Positions 1 through 7,118 of a DNA stretch of 23,681 bases are shown piece by piece (position 1 is the stretch's first letter; each line of letters starts with the position of its first letter). Both the position numbers and the translations under genes were made by a program. The notes under the pieces were generated by a model. That model was not told where the DNA came from, made no database searches, and worked only from the letters and a program-made list of their open reading frames with translations. Origin of the DNA: Treponema sp. (GTDB lineage: Bacteria; Spirochaetota; Spirochaetia; Treponematales; Breznakiellaceae); the NCBI GenBank assembly GCA_031254385.1, contig JAIRUO010000180.1, forward strand, positions 1 to 23,681, written 5' to 3'.

Positions 1-216
1 GATTATGAATTGGAACTCACTTTTGAAAATAATGAAATAAAAATATTTGATGTAAAACCATATCTGGACACAGGTATATTTACAAAATTAAAAGATGAAA
101 ATTATTTCAGAATGGTAAAAATATCATTTGACACAATAGAATGGCCAAATGGAATAGATATGGATCCTGAAGTATTATATGAAAAGAGTAAAGCAAAGAA
201 TACTGTAATGATATAA
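1..216 (+). CDS. DUF2442 family protein, 5' end cut by the window edge
   Basis: The reading frame is open from the first base (DYELELTF...), so the true start lies upstream and only the C-terminal 71 residues are visible. The pattern of a short beta-rich stretch (FENNEIKIFDVKPYL), then GIFTKL, then a Trp-Pro-Asn-Gly segment followed by DMDPEVLYE, matches the DUF2442 family. Members are small proteins of unknown biochemical role, often found next to toxin-antitoxin-like or mobile genes. The gene is markedly AT-rich compared with all the genes to its right, which suggests it was acquired. The upstream partner is outside the window. The family call is recognition from sequence; no function is claimed. 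Confidence 0.75.
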   Translation, partial: DYELELTFENNEIKIFDVKPYLDTGIFTKLKDENYFRMVKISFDTIEWPNGIDMDPEVLYEKSKAKNTVMI

Positions 217-264
217 AATCATAATATAAGTCCAAACTGCACATAACAGGATTGTATACGCTTC

Positions 265-278
265 GCCGCGAAAGCGGC
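265..278. other. GC-rich hairpin with GAAA tetraloop
   Basis: GCCGC (265-269) and GCGGC (274-278) form a perfect 5-bp stem closed by a GAAA loop. It lies 49 bases after the DUF2442 stop and is not followed by a T-run on the plus strand, so it is not a standard intrinsic terminator. It directly abuts the dispersed repeat at 284-304 and may belong to the same REP-like unit. Confidence 0.5.
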
Positions 279-283
279 TCTTA

Positions 284-304
284 AACGGTGTCAGTCACCT
301 TTTT
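284..304. repeat. Dispersed REP-like repeat, copy 1 (intergenic)
   Basis: The 21 bases here, with core GGTGTCAGTCACC and a trailing T5, recur exactly and in the same orientation at 22635-22655 inside cysS. The core is a near-palindrome (GGTG...CACC). Such units resemble REP elements mobilised by IS200-like REP-associated transposases, but none is present in the window. That relationship is inference. Confidence 0.7.
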
Positions 305-328
305 CGGTAAATCACCTGGGGTTAGGGC

Positions 329-352
329 AAAAAAAGGTAAGGCGTAGTGCCT
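329..352 (-). terminator. Possible weak terminator of the TPR lipoprotein gene
   Basis: Read on the minus strand, AGGC (352-349) and GCCT (343-340) form a 4-bp stem with a 5-base loop. After four more bases comes a run of seven T (plus-strand A at 329-335). It lies 11 bases past the TPR gene stop. The stem is short, so efficiency is doubtful. Confidence 0.35.
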
Positions 353-362
353 ATCATTTTTT

Positions 363-1337
363 CTAATATCCCCGTTGTTGGCGGGCTATTTCTATATAAT
401 ACCTTACTTGAGTGTTATTTGGATCAATACGCAATGCCTCCTCCCAATCCGCGATAACACTGTCGTAGTCGCTTTTTTCAGCGAACACACTGCCGCGGTT
501 GACATAGGCCTCGAAATAATTTGGATTTATCCGTAAAGCCTGTGTATAATCGGTAATAGCGCGGTCGTAGTCATGCTTATCATGGTACGCAAGGCCGCGG
601 TTGAAATAGGCTTCTGCATCATTTGGATTGATCCGTATGGCCATTGTATAATCGGTAATAGCACGGTCGTAGTCGCCTTTTTGATAGTACGCAAGGCCGC
701 GGTTGTTATAAGTTTCGGCATGATTTGGATTTATCCGTAAAGCCTCTGTATAATCGGTAATAGCACGGTCGTAGTCGCCTTTTTGATCGTACGCAAGGCC
801 GCGGTTGCCATAGGCATTGAAATAATTTGGATTTATCCGTAAAGCCTCTGTATAATCGGTAATAGCACGATCGTAGTCGTTTTTTATATAGTACGCAATG
901 CCGCGGCTGTTATAGGCTTCTGCATCATTTGGATTGATCCGTATGGCCATTGTGTAATCGGCAATAGCGCGGTCATAGTCACTTTTTTCATAGTACGCAA
1001 GGCCGCGGTTGAAATAGGCTTCGGCTAAATTGGGCCTTATCCGTATGGCTTCGTTATAATCCGCAATAGCCCGGTCAAAGTCATTCTTATCAAAGTATGC
1101 AAGGCCGCGGCTGAAATAGGCTCTGGAGTAATTGGGATTTATCCGTAAAGCCTCTGTAAAATCGGCAATGGCGTGGTCTAAGTCGCCCTTTTTGTAATAT
1201 TCGTTGCCACTGTTGTAAAGGGCTACGGCATTGGCACTCTGTGTATTTATTGAGGGAGCAGAACCGCAAGCAGCAAACAGCAATGGGATCAGGATCAAGC
1301 TTAGAGAAATATTATGGCGATAGTATTTAGCTTTCAT
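363..1337 (-). CDS. TPR-repeat lipoprotein, eight tandem TPR units
   Basis: A 324-residue protein. It starts with a lipoprotein signal: a hydrophobic segment, then lipobox LFAAC with the predicted lipidated Cys at residue 24, so it is probably anchored in a membrane facing the periplasm. Residues 37-308 are eight back-to-back 34-residue tetratricopeptide units of the type AYxNRGLAYYxKxDYDRAIxDYTxAxRINPN, followed by a 16-residue tail. TPR solenoids bind peptides or partner proteins; the partner here is not evident. The units are very alike in DNA as well as protein. The start is supported by AAGGAA seven bases upstream. The gene is alone on its strand, with the tRNA upstream. The lipoprotein and TPR calls are firm; the role is unknown. 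Confidence 0.92.
   Translation of the reverse strand: MKAKYYRHNISLSLILIPLLFAACGSAPSINTQSANAVALYNSGNEYYKKGDLDHAIADFTEALRINPNYSRAYFSRGLAYFDKNDFDRAIADYNEAIRIRPNLAEAYFNRGLAYYEKSDYDRAIADYTMAIRINPNDAEAYNSRGIAYYIKNDYDRAITDYTEALRINPNYFNAYGNRGLAYDQKGDYDRAITDYTEALRINPNHAETYNNRGLAYYQKGDYDRAITDYTMAIRINPNDAEAYFNRGLAYHDKHDYDRAITDYTQALRINPNYFEAYVNRGSVFAEKSDYDSVIADWEEALRIDPNNTQVRYYIEIARQQRGY
414..1229 (-). repeat. Eight in-frame 102-bp tandem repeats encoding TPR units
   Basis: The TPR region consists of eight 102-bp units. Several neighbouring units are nearly identical at DNA level, for example stretches around 655-705 and 755-805 that share the tail gcacggtcgtagtcgcc. This points to recent duplication and possible copy-number variation between strains. 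Confidence 0.85.
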
Positions 1338-1350
1338 TCAGTTTCCTTGT

Positions 1351-1380
1351 TCCTCTGCGTCTCCGCGCCTCTGCGTGAGG
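1351..1380. repeat. CCTCTGCGT-type dispersed repeat in the TPR gene leader
   Basis: CCTCTGCGT occurs twice (1352-1360 and 1368-1376), separated by a C/G/T-only spacer, giving a purine/pyrimidine-skewed block just upstream of the TPR gene. From memory, blocks of this CTCTGCG type recur between genes in several unrelated bacteria. No second copy is visible in this window, so dispersal is not shown here. Confidence 0.45.
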
Positions 1381-1426
1381 TTCTTTTTTGAACTCAAGCT
1401 ATTTTACCAAATACAGAACTACCAAA

Positions 1427-1500
1427 TGGGCCTTCCTGGACTTGAACCAGGGACCGACGGATTATGAGTCCGCAGCTCTAACCAACTGAGCTAAAGGCCC
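1427..1500 (-). tRNA. tRNA with CAU anticodon, probably tRNA-Ile2 (AUA reader)
   Basis: A complete 74-nt cloverleaf: perfect 7-bp acceptor stem GGGCCTT/AAGGCCC, D arm with AGTTGGTTA loop, anticodon stem GCGGA/TCCGT with loop CTCATAA, T arm CCTGG-TTCAAGT-CCAGG, discriminator A. The anticodon is CAT, which fits initiator Met, elongator Met or Ile2. C at positions 4 and 5 of the acceptor stem, and the close similarity to Ile2 tRNAs (CTTTAGCTCAGTTGGTTAGAGC), favour Ile2, whose C34 is changed to lysidine by TilS. CCA is not encoded. An elongator tRNA-Met is the main alternative. Confidence 0.9.
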
Positions 1501-1523
1501 GCTATTACTTGTTTAGCCAATTT

Positions 1524-1552
1524 ATCTTATAAAAACCCTGGTTTTTTGTCAA
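1524..1552 (-). promoter_or_regulatory. Sigma-70-type promoter of the tRNA gene
   Basis: On the minus strand a consensus -35 TTGACA (1552-1547) is followed after exactly 17 bases by -10 TAAGAT (1529-1524). Transcription would begin about 17 bases before the mature tRNA 5' end, a normal leader length for RNase P processing. Confidence 0.75.
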
Positions 1553-1605
1553 TAACATGGAGCCTGCCCATTGACCTCCATATCGTACAGCATTAAGTTC
1601 TAATC

Positions 1606-2163
1606 ATGAGGATCTTTATTGCCCTGGAGCCTGAGGCGGATTTCCTGGAGAATCTTTCTCAAAATATAATGCCCCTTAAAGAAAAATATCCCCATTTACG
1701 CTGGGTTCCTGAAGAAAATCTCCATATAACACTTGTCTTTCTTGGCGAAACTGATAAAGATGCCTTGCATAAGATTTTTGAGGCTGTTAAAAAAGCGTGT
1801 GGGCATAAAGCAATTTATGCGGTAAGCGGGAAAACCTTCACTCTGCCAAGGGGAAAGGCCCCCAATGTACTGGCCTTGGGTTTTGGCGAAGGCGGAGAAG
1901 CTATTGGCAAGCTGGCCGCGGCAATAGAGAAAAATCTGGCTGTTTGCGGTATACTATCAGATAAAGATAGGAGAAAGCATTTTTTGCCGCATATTACGCT
2001 TGCACGGAAAGGGGCGGAGATGAGGGTTAATAAAGAAGATTATTCCATTATTGCAAAAGGGGTTTTTAGAAAGGTGAATGTATACGAGTCAACACTTTCA
2101 AGCCAGGGCGCTATTTATACTGTTCTTGGATCTTTTCCATTGGGGGCCGGTTTTGAAGCATAA
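1606..2163 (+). CDS. thpR: RNA 2',3'-cyclic phosphodiesterase (2'-5' RNA ligase family)
   Basis: A 185-residue 2H-phosphoesterase. It carries the two hallmark HxT motifs: H40-I-T (LHITLVFLG) and H129-I-T (LPHITLARK), which together form the active site that opens RNA 2',3'-cyclic phosphates; some members also make 2'-5' links in vitro. The length is usual for the family and the protein is cytosolic. The ATG has no clear Shine-Dalgarno sequence, but MRIFIALEP is the typical family N terminus, so the start is safe. It is the first gene of a plus-strand run, and its last 11 bases overlap the start of the OmpA-domain gene. The physiological substrate in bacteria is not settled. Confidence 0.93.
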   Translation: MRIFIALEPEADFLENLSQNIMPLKEKYPHLRWVPEENLHITLVFLGETDKDALHKIFEAVKKACGHKAIYAVSGKTFTLPRGKAPNVLALGFGEGGEAIGKLAAAIEKNLAVCGILSDKDRRKHFLPHITLARKGAEMRVNKEDYSIIAKGVFRKVNVYESTLSSQGAIYTVLGSFPLGAGFEA

Positions 2164-3352
2164 AAGAAAAGCCTGGTTTTTACTGCTTGTTTTCTTCGCG
2201 CTTCCGTTAATGGGAGACGAGTTTTTTTATAAGCACAATGCCGGAGATAGGTACCGTATACTTTCAACCGTTCTTGAAGATGTTTATGTTGACAGGCAAT
2301 TCAGCCATAGCGCGGAAATAATAAACCGCATTGCAGTAGAACAGCTTAGCGGCTCGGAAGATAGCGGTACTTTGCGGGCGGTTTATCAGACCGCGGAAAG
2401 GCAAGTCGATGGGGAAGGGTCTTTTGAGTGGTCAATGGAGTATATTTCTGAATTTGAAAGGAACCGTTTGGGCTACCTTACTATAGGCAAGGAGTTCTTT
2501 ATGCCTGTGGTCAGGGACGTGCCGGTTTTTCCGGGCAGGGACCTTAGGCCCGGAGATACCTGGAGTGCGGACGGATACGAGGCTCATGATTTCCGGGGGG
2601 GGCTTTTCGGCATTCCCGATCCTTATTTCATTCCCTTTAGGGCGGATTATGCTTACCTTGGCCAGCGGGAATGGAAGGGTAAAAGCTATCCGGCGTTTTC
2701 GGTAACATACCGCATATTCAACGAGCCTCCTCCTGTGGCTGGAACTATCTGGCCCAGCCGCATTCAGGGATCTTCGGATCAGATTGTTTACTGGGATACG
2801 GAACTGGGACAGGCAGCCGCTTATGAGGAATCTTTCCGCATTATTTTTGAATTATCCAACGGCATGGTCATAGAATACCGAGGCAGGGCGGAGGCGGAAA
2901 TAATCGAAGCCCCTGTCATGGATAAAGAAAGAATTGCTGAAGAGGTATTGGAGGATTTAAGGCGTTTGGGAATACCAGATGCTTCGGTACGGATTGATGA
3001 AGCAGGCGTAACCATCAACCTGGAAAACATTCAGTTTGAGCCGGATTCTAATGTGCTGATGGCAAGTGAAAAATATAAATTGGATAGGCTGGCTCAAATT
3101 TTATCGAATTACCCTGACAGGGATATACTGGTGAGCGGCCATACCGCGCTTGCGGGAACCTGGGAAATGAGGCAGCAACTGTCCCTGGAGCGCGCCCAGA
3201 GCGTTGCGGAATATTTAATCGAAAACAAGGTACGTACTCCGGATCGCATCATAATTCAGGGCTATGGCGCGGACAGGCCGCTGGCGGATAATAATACCGA
3301 AGCCGGAAGGACAAGAAACCGCAGGGTTGAGATTACCATACTTGAAAACTAA
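2153..3352 (+). CDS. Exported protein with C-terminal OmpA-like peptidoglycan-binding domain
   Basis: From a TTG start the product is 399 residues: a basic start MKHKRK, a hydrophobic signal segment (residues 7-20, cleavage probably after LMG), a central region of about 250 residues that I do not recognise, and an OmpA-like domain at about 287-397. The OmpA domain shows FEPDSNVL, LVSGHT, LSLERAQSVAEYL and the closing TEAGRTRNRRVEI signature. It is expected to tie the periplasm or outer membrane to peptidoglycan. The TTG is chosen because upstream in-frame codons lie inside thpR and would put 25 extra residues before the signal peptide. Translation is probably coupled to thpR. A TTG start is less certain than an ATG would be. 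Confidence 0.88.
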   Translation: MKHKRKAWFLLLVFFALPLMGDEFFYKHNAGDRYRILSTVLEDVYVDRQFSHSAEIINRIAVEQLSGSEDSGTLRAVYQTAERQVDGEGSFEWSMEYISEFERNRLGYLTIGKEFFMPVVRDVPVFPGRDLRPGDTWSADGYEAHDFRGGLFGIPDPYFIPFRADYAYLGQREWKGKSYPAFSVTYRIFNEPPPVAGTIWPSRIQGSSDQIVYWDTELGQAAAYEESFRIIFELSNGMVIEYRGRAEAEIIEAPVMDKERIAEEVLEDLRRLGIPDASVRIDEAGVTINLENIQFEPDSNVLMASEKYKLDRLAQILSNYPDRDILVSGHTALAGTWEMRQQLSLERAQSVAEYLIENKVRTPDRIIIQGYGADRPLADNNTEAGRTRNRRVEITILEN

Positions 3353-3379
3353 TGCTAAATATGCAATAGTTAATTCCGC

Positions 3380-4615
3380 ATGAATTATTCCAACCCAGCC
3401 AATCTAGGTGTCCTTGCCTGTCCGGGCGGCGAGGTTTTTGCCGAAGAAGTCATTGTCTTTCTTAAGAAAGGCTGCCGACGCACTTTTGACAACCTCATCG
3501 CCGAATTGACCAAACGGTATAGTATTGACGAGCAGGCTGCGATCCGACAGGTCAATTTTATGAATGACGCGCTCTCAAAGCCTCATCATTTTTCTAGCGG
3601 CCCGGAACAGTACCACAGTCCCCATTTTAAGGTTCCTGCCAAATTCACCATGTTCCCAAACGGGGAAATAAAAGCCGAGATTCTTGAATCCATGAGAGGA
3701 AAGGATATTTACATTATCCAGGATGTGGAAAACCATTATCCGGTGAGCTTTAATGACGGTGAAACAGTAAGGGTTCTTTCCGTAAATGACCATCTTATGA
3801 CCATCCTGGTTACCGTAGATGCCGCCAGGCAGGCCGGGGCAGGGAGGATCACCCTTGTTTTGCCGGTGTATCCGTATTCCAGGCAGCACAAGAAGAAGGG
3901 CAGGGAAGGTCTTACCGCCGGCCGTGTAGGGAGAATACTGGAAAGCCTGGAAGTCAGCCGAATTATAACATTGGACATACATTCCAGAGAAATCGACAAT
4001 GCCTTTGATAAAATGCGGCTGGAAAATCTTCATGCCAGCTATCAGATAATCCGGGCGCTTTCCCGCATTCCGGGAATTCTTAATGATAATCTTGTGGTGG
4101 TTTCGCCGGATACCGGGGCTGTGGAGCGGACTAAGTTTTACGCAACCACCCTTAAAAAACCGCTGGCCCTGCTTTACAAAGAACGGGATTATTCCAAGGT
4201 ATCCAAGGACGCTCTGGAAAATAATATTGGGGATCTCAAGCTCCTGGGGAATGTCAAGGACAAAACGGTGTTTATGGCGGATGACAGGCTTGACACCGGA
4301 GGAACCCTCATCAAGTCAATGCGCTTCCTTAAGGAGCAGGGGGCCGGCAAGGTGATCTGTGCCATTAGCCTGCCCCTGTTTGCAGGGAACGCCATAAGCT
4401 ATTTTGACAACGCATATAAAGAAGGGCTTTTCTACCGGTTAATCGGCACTAATGCGGTGTATCAGGAAGATCTGCTGCAGCGTGAATGGTACATCAGCGT
4501 GAATATCACCAAACTTTTTGCGCAGACCATTTCCCGGCTTCATCAGGGGCTTTCTGTCAGTTCCCTTTTGGATAACCGGGATATTATAGAAAAGCTCCTT
4601 CATGAAAATATTTAG
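3380..4615 (+). CDS. prs: Ribose-phosphate pyrophosphokinase, long spirochaete-like form
   Basis: Makes PRPP from ribose 5-phosphate and ATP for purine, pyrimidine, NAD and histidine synthesis. The 411 residues exceed the usual 315 or so; the surplus lies mostly in the first 80 residues, before the FPNGEIK segment that aligns with the family N-terminal domain. Key sites: ATP/flexible-loop region YPYSRQHKKKGREGLTAGRV (164-183), metal-binding DIHSREIDNAF (199-209), SPDTGAVER (242-250) and the PRPP loop MADDRLDTGGTL (299-310). The loop differs from the common VDDxxDTxGT by an Arg after the two Asp residues. It sits 27 bases after the OmpA-domain gene and overlaps the HAD gene by 14 bases, so the two are translationally linked. 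Confidence 0.93.
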   Translation: MNYSNPANLGVLACPGGEVFAEEVIVFLKKGCRRTFDNLIAELTKRYSIDEQAAIRQVNFMNDALSKPHHFSSGPEQYHSPHFKVPAKFTMFPNGEIKAEILESMRGKDIYIIQDVENHYPVSFNDGETVRVLSVNDHLMTILVTVDAARQAGAGRITLVLPVYPYSRQHKKKGREGLTAGRVGRILESLEVSRIITLDIHSREIDNAFDKMRLENLHASYQIIRALSRIPGILNDNLVVVSPDTGAVERTKFYATTLKKPLALLYKERDYSKVSKDALENNIGDLKLLGNVKDKTVFMADDRLDTGGTLIKSMRFLKEQGAGKVICAISLPLFAGNAISYFDNAYKEGLFYRLIGTNAVYQEDLLQREWYISVNITKLFAQTISRLHQGLSVSSLLDNRDIIEKLLHENI

Positions 4616-5300
4616 GCTGCCAAAAAAAATAACGGCCCTTATCTTTGATATGGACCTGACCCTCTATTCCCATGCCGAATATGGACAAATTCAAATTGAT
4701 AACCTGATCGCCATTGCCGCAGAAAAACGCGGCTTAAGCCTTGCCGAGACAAATCGGGAAATTGAAGCCGCCCGGCTTTCGTGGGCTGCTTCACATAACG
4801 GCAATAGGCCAAGCCTTTCCAACATCATTCTTTCCTGGGGTTTTACCATGGAAGAAAATGTAAGCTGGCGCGAAAGGGCCTACGAGCCGGAGAAATTCCT
4901 TAAAAGAGACGAAAAGCTTAAGGCTTGTCTTTTGGCCCTCTCCTACTCCCTTGGAATTGTTACCAATAATCCGCTTTCCATAGCCAAAAGAACATTGGCC
5001 TGCCTTGGGATAGAAGATTGTTTTGACGCGCTGGCCTGCCTTGATACCCTGATGATAGCGAAACCGCACAGGCTCCCGTTTGAAAAAGTGGTAGAGTTAT
5101 TGAACAATTGTTCATTAAACGATAGTTCAATGAACGCCAGCCCAGAAATTCAGCATACACCCGAATCCTGCGTTTCCATCGGAGACCGTTACGAAATCGA
5201 TCTGGAGCTTCCCCTGGAAATGGGAATGGGTGCTATACTGGTAGATGGCGTAGAGGATGTCTATACTCTCCCCGAAGTATTAAGGAGGAATTATGAGTAA
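4602..5300 (+). CDS. HAD-superfamily hydrolase, pyrimidine 5'-nucleotidase-like
   Basis: A 232-residue HAD phosphatase with all four motifs: DMDLT (D16/D18, nucleophile and acid), T121 in GIVTNN, K154 in MIAKPH, and GDRYEID (D195/D200). The all-alpha cap inserted after motif I fits the subfamily that includes pyrimidine 5'-nucleotidases and phosphoglycolate-phosphatase-like enzymes. The substrate cannot be read from sequence. Position directly after prs, with a 14-base overlap, suggests a nucleotide or sugar-phosphate role. Residues 167-188 form an Asn/Ser-rich loop between motifs III and IV, encoded by a cluster of inverted repeats, that looks inserted. The lipid-kinase gene starts inside its last codons. 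Confidence 0.88.
   Translation: MKIFRLPKKITALIFDMDLTLYSHAEYGQIQIDNLIAIAAEKRGLSLAETNREIEAARLSWAASHNGNRPSLSNIILSWGFTMEENVSWRERAYEPEKFLKRDEKLKACLLALSYSLGIVTNNPLSIAKRTLACLGIEDCFDALACLDTLMIAKPHRLPFEKVVELLNNCSLNDSSMNASPEIQHTPESCVSIGDRYEIDLELPLEMGMGAILVDGVEDVYTLPEVLRRNYE
5101..5135. repeat. Cluster of GTTCA/TGAAC inverted repeats inside the HAD gene
   Basis: TGAACAATTGTTCA (5101-5114) is a perfect 14-bp palindrome. Ten bases later comes GTTCA-A-TGAAC (5125-5135), and GTTCATT (5110-5116) also pairs with AATGAAC (5129-5135). Four half-sites fall in 35 bases, in a coding segment that translates to a polar loop. Confidence 0.7.
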
Positions 5301-6417
5301 TGCAAAGAATTTAACGCCCGGTATTTTTGCAGATTTTATGGTGGATCTTTGCGGTCGCAGTCCTCTGGCAACTGGAAGCCAGTTAAACTGGACTATTATC
5401 GCGAATCCCAAGGCCGGGGGATTTACCATGAGATCCCGCTGGAATAAGCATAACGCGCAGTTGCTTTCTTGCGCTTCCAAGGCCATGTCCAATCCCGTTA
5501 ACCCACAAGCCTGCCCTTCCCAGACTGCCCTTGCCGAAGGGGACAAGCGGGGGCTCATCCTGACTAAAGCAAGGGGGCACGCCGAAGAAATTACCCGCCG
5601 CCTTATTGAAGAAGCGTCATCCGCAAATAAAAATTCTTCTGGCAAAGCTAAGCCATTGTACCTCATTATTACCGCAGGCGGTGACGGCACTAGCCTGGAA
5701 GTGCAAAATGTCCTCTGCCGCGCTCCCGCAGAAATAAGAGAGCGGTTTGCGGTTTTGCGCCTTCCTATGGGTACGGGCAACGATGGCGCAGATGCCTTTG
5801 AACTGGAAGAAGCGTTGCGGCGAATAATAGAGCCCGCAGAAATTTCATTCAGACGGTCGGTAAGGCTTGTAACCTCAACTCCGGGGAAAGGCCCTTTCCT
5901 GGCGTTTAACATACTATCCGTGGGGCTGGACGCGTTTGTTACCCACATGACAAATAAGATGAAGGGAACCTTGCCAGGGGATTTTTATAAATTATGGGTT
6001 GATATCGCGTCTCTGTTTTATGACAGAGTTTACAAAGTAGGTTCAATGGATGTACGTGCGTTAGACGATAAAGGAAACGAAGTAAGCAAGTTCCGGGAAA
6101 AAGTGCTTCTCCTCGCGGTTGGGGAGAGCGGTCACCGCTGTTACGGTTCGCAAAATCATATACTACCTGACGATAGGAATGTCTGCTGGATCAGGCAAAT
6201 GCCCCTGTTGCGCAAAATAGCGTTAAAGGGCCTGTTCCCTACCGGAGCGCACATTAACAAACCTGAATGTACGCTTTTTAACGCAAGCCGCGTGGAAATA
6301 AGCGGAGAACACCCCATACTGGCCCAAATGGACGGCGAAACAGTTCTGCTGCAAAAAGCGGATTACCCCATTGCCATAGAGTTGAGCGAGCCTGTGATTC
6401 CTGTGCTGAGACTTTAG
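5293..6417 (+). CDS. Diacylglycerol-kinase-family lipid kinase
   Basis: A 374-residue protein with the catalytic DAGK fold shared by diacylglycerol, ceramide and sphingosine kinases and bacterial DgkB/YegS. Visible sites: IIANPKAGG (35-43), GGDGT (129-133, nucleotide-binding) and LPMGTGND (157-164). It probably phosphorylates a membrane lipid at the inner face of the membrane; the substrate is not determined. An AAGGAGG Shine-Dalgarno six bases before the ATG fixes the start, and the gene overlaps the HAD stop by 8 bases. Residues 50-120 between NPKAG and GGDGT are longer than in YegS-type enzymes and low in conservation. The stop codon overlaps that of the convergent mgtC-like gene. Confidence 0.88.
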   Translation: MSNAKNLTPGIFADFMVDLCGRSPLATGSQLNWTIIANPKAGGFTMRSRWNKHNAQLLSCASKAMSNPVNPQACPSQTALAEGDKRGLILTKARGHAEEITRRLIEEASSANKNSSGKAKPLYLIITAGGDGTSLEVQNVLCRAPAEIRERFAVLRLPMGTGNDGADAFELEEALRRIIEPAEISFRRSVRLVTSTPGKGPFLAFNILSVGLDAFVTHMTNKMKGTLPGDFYKLWVDIASLFYDRVYKVGSMDVRALDDKGNEVSKFREKVLLLAVGESGHRCYGSQNHILPDDRNVCWIRQMPLLRKIALKGLFPTGAHINKPECTLFNASRVEISGEHPILAQMDGETVLLQKADYPIAIELSEPVIPVLRL

Positions 6418-7100
6418 TATTTTTCTTTTATTTCTACTTTGGCCACACCGTCCAGGGATTTAATGCCGTGCGCGATTGTAGCGATGTCCACGTTGCTGGG
6501 GATGCCAACCAATAGCCTGAGCTTTGTTCCCTTGCTTTTCGATCCGTGGAATATATTAATTGATTGCAGGCGTATGTTTGATGACTTTATGACCTTCATT
6601 GCTTCCTCCGTATCAGGGACGGAGTGCTTATAAAATATTTCAAGGATTTTGAGCCGCTCTGCCGGAAAGATCCTCCGTTCAAATTTGCCCAGTAGCACGA
6701 GCGTAACTAAACCGGTAGCTTCGGCAATAGCGGCGGCAAAGTACATACCTGCGCCCACCGCAAGGCCAACGGCAGCGACAAACCACAAAGATGCCGCAGT
6801 GGTAAGGCCGCGTATATTGTTGCCCAGCCTAATGATGGCCCCCGCGCCCAGAAAGCCTATGCCGGAAACGACCTGTGCGGCTATGCGGCCGGGATCTCCG
6901 CTCCTTTCGTTCATGTACTCCTGAGGAATCCAGATTGAAAGAAGCATGAGTAAGGTTGCGCCCATGGATATTAATATATGAGTGCGAAGCCCTGCTACCT
7001 GCCGCCGGCTGGATCGCTCAAAACCCAGAATAGCTCCTGCCGCAAACCCCAGGGCCAGGCGTATAACCATGTCCAATTCGGTGATTATGTGGCTTTCCAT
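6414..7100 (-). CDS. MgtC/SapB family inner-membrane protein
   Basis: A 228-residue protein. About 140 N-terminal residues form hydrophobic helices with the MgtC/SapB signature: GFAAGAILGFERSSRRQVAGLRTH split over helix 2 and its loop, VVSGIGFLGAGAII, and GLTTAASLW. A soluble C-terminal ACT-like domain follows (about 150-228, ending VAKVEIKEKY). MgtC proteins aid survival at low magnesium or inside hosts and affect membrane potential; SapB-type relatives are widespread and mostly uncharacterised. GGAGGAG two bases before the ATG is a strong Shine-Dalgarno. The gene follows bacteriohemerythrin after 18 bases, so the two are probably cotranscribed. Its stop overlaps the lipid-kinase stop on the other strand, leaving no room for a terminator. 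Confidence 0.92.
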   Translation of the reverse strand: MESHIITELDMVIRLALGFAAGAILGFERSSRRQVAGLRTHILISMGATLLMLLSIWIPQEYMNERSGDPGRIAAQVVSGIGFLGAGAIIRLGNNIRGLTTAASLWFVAAVGLAVGAGMYFAAAIAEATGLVTLVLLGKFERRIFPAERLKILEIFYKHSVPDTEEAMKVIKSSNIRLQSINIFHGSKSKGTKLRLLVGIPSNVDIATIAHGIKSLDGVAKVEIKEKY

Positions 7101-7118
7101 AGCTCCTCCGGTTCTTAA

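Noticed and set aside
265..278. Hairpin as intrinsic terminator of the DUF2442 gene
   Set aside because: No T-run follows the stem on the plus strand; recorded only as a structure.
414..1229. Regularly spaced repeats resembling a CRISPR array
   Set aside because: The 102-bp units are continuous coding sequence for TPR motifs, with no unique spacers and no cas genes nearby.
1571..1593. Possible thpR promoter (TTGACC, 17 bases, TAAGTT)
   Set aside because: The -10 matches consensus at only three of six positions, so it is not supported as a feature.
2078..2152. Earlier in-frame ATG for the OmpA-domain gene
   Set aside because: It lies deep inside thpR and would place 25 unrelated residues before a clear signal peptide; the TTG at 2153 fits better.
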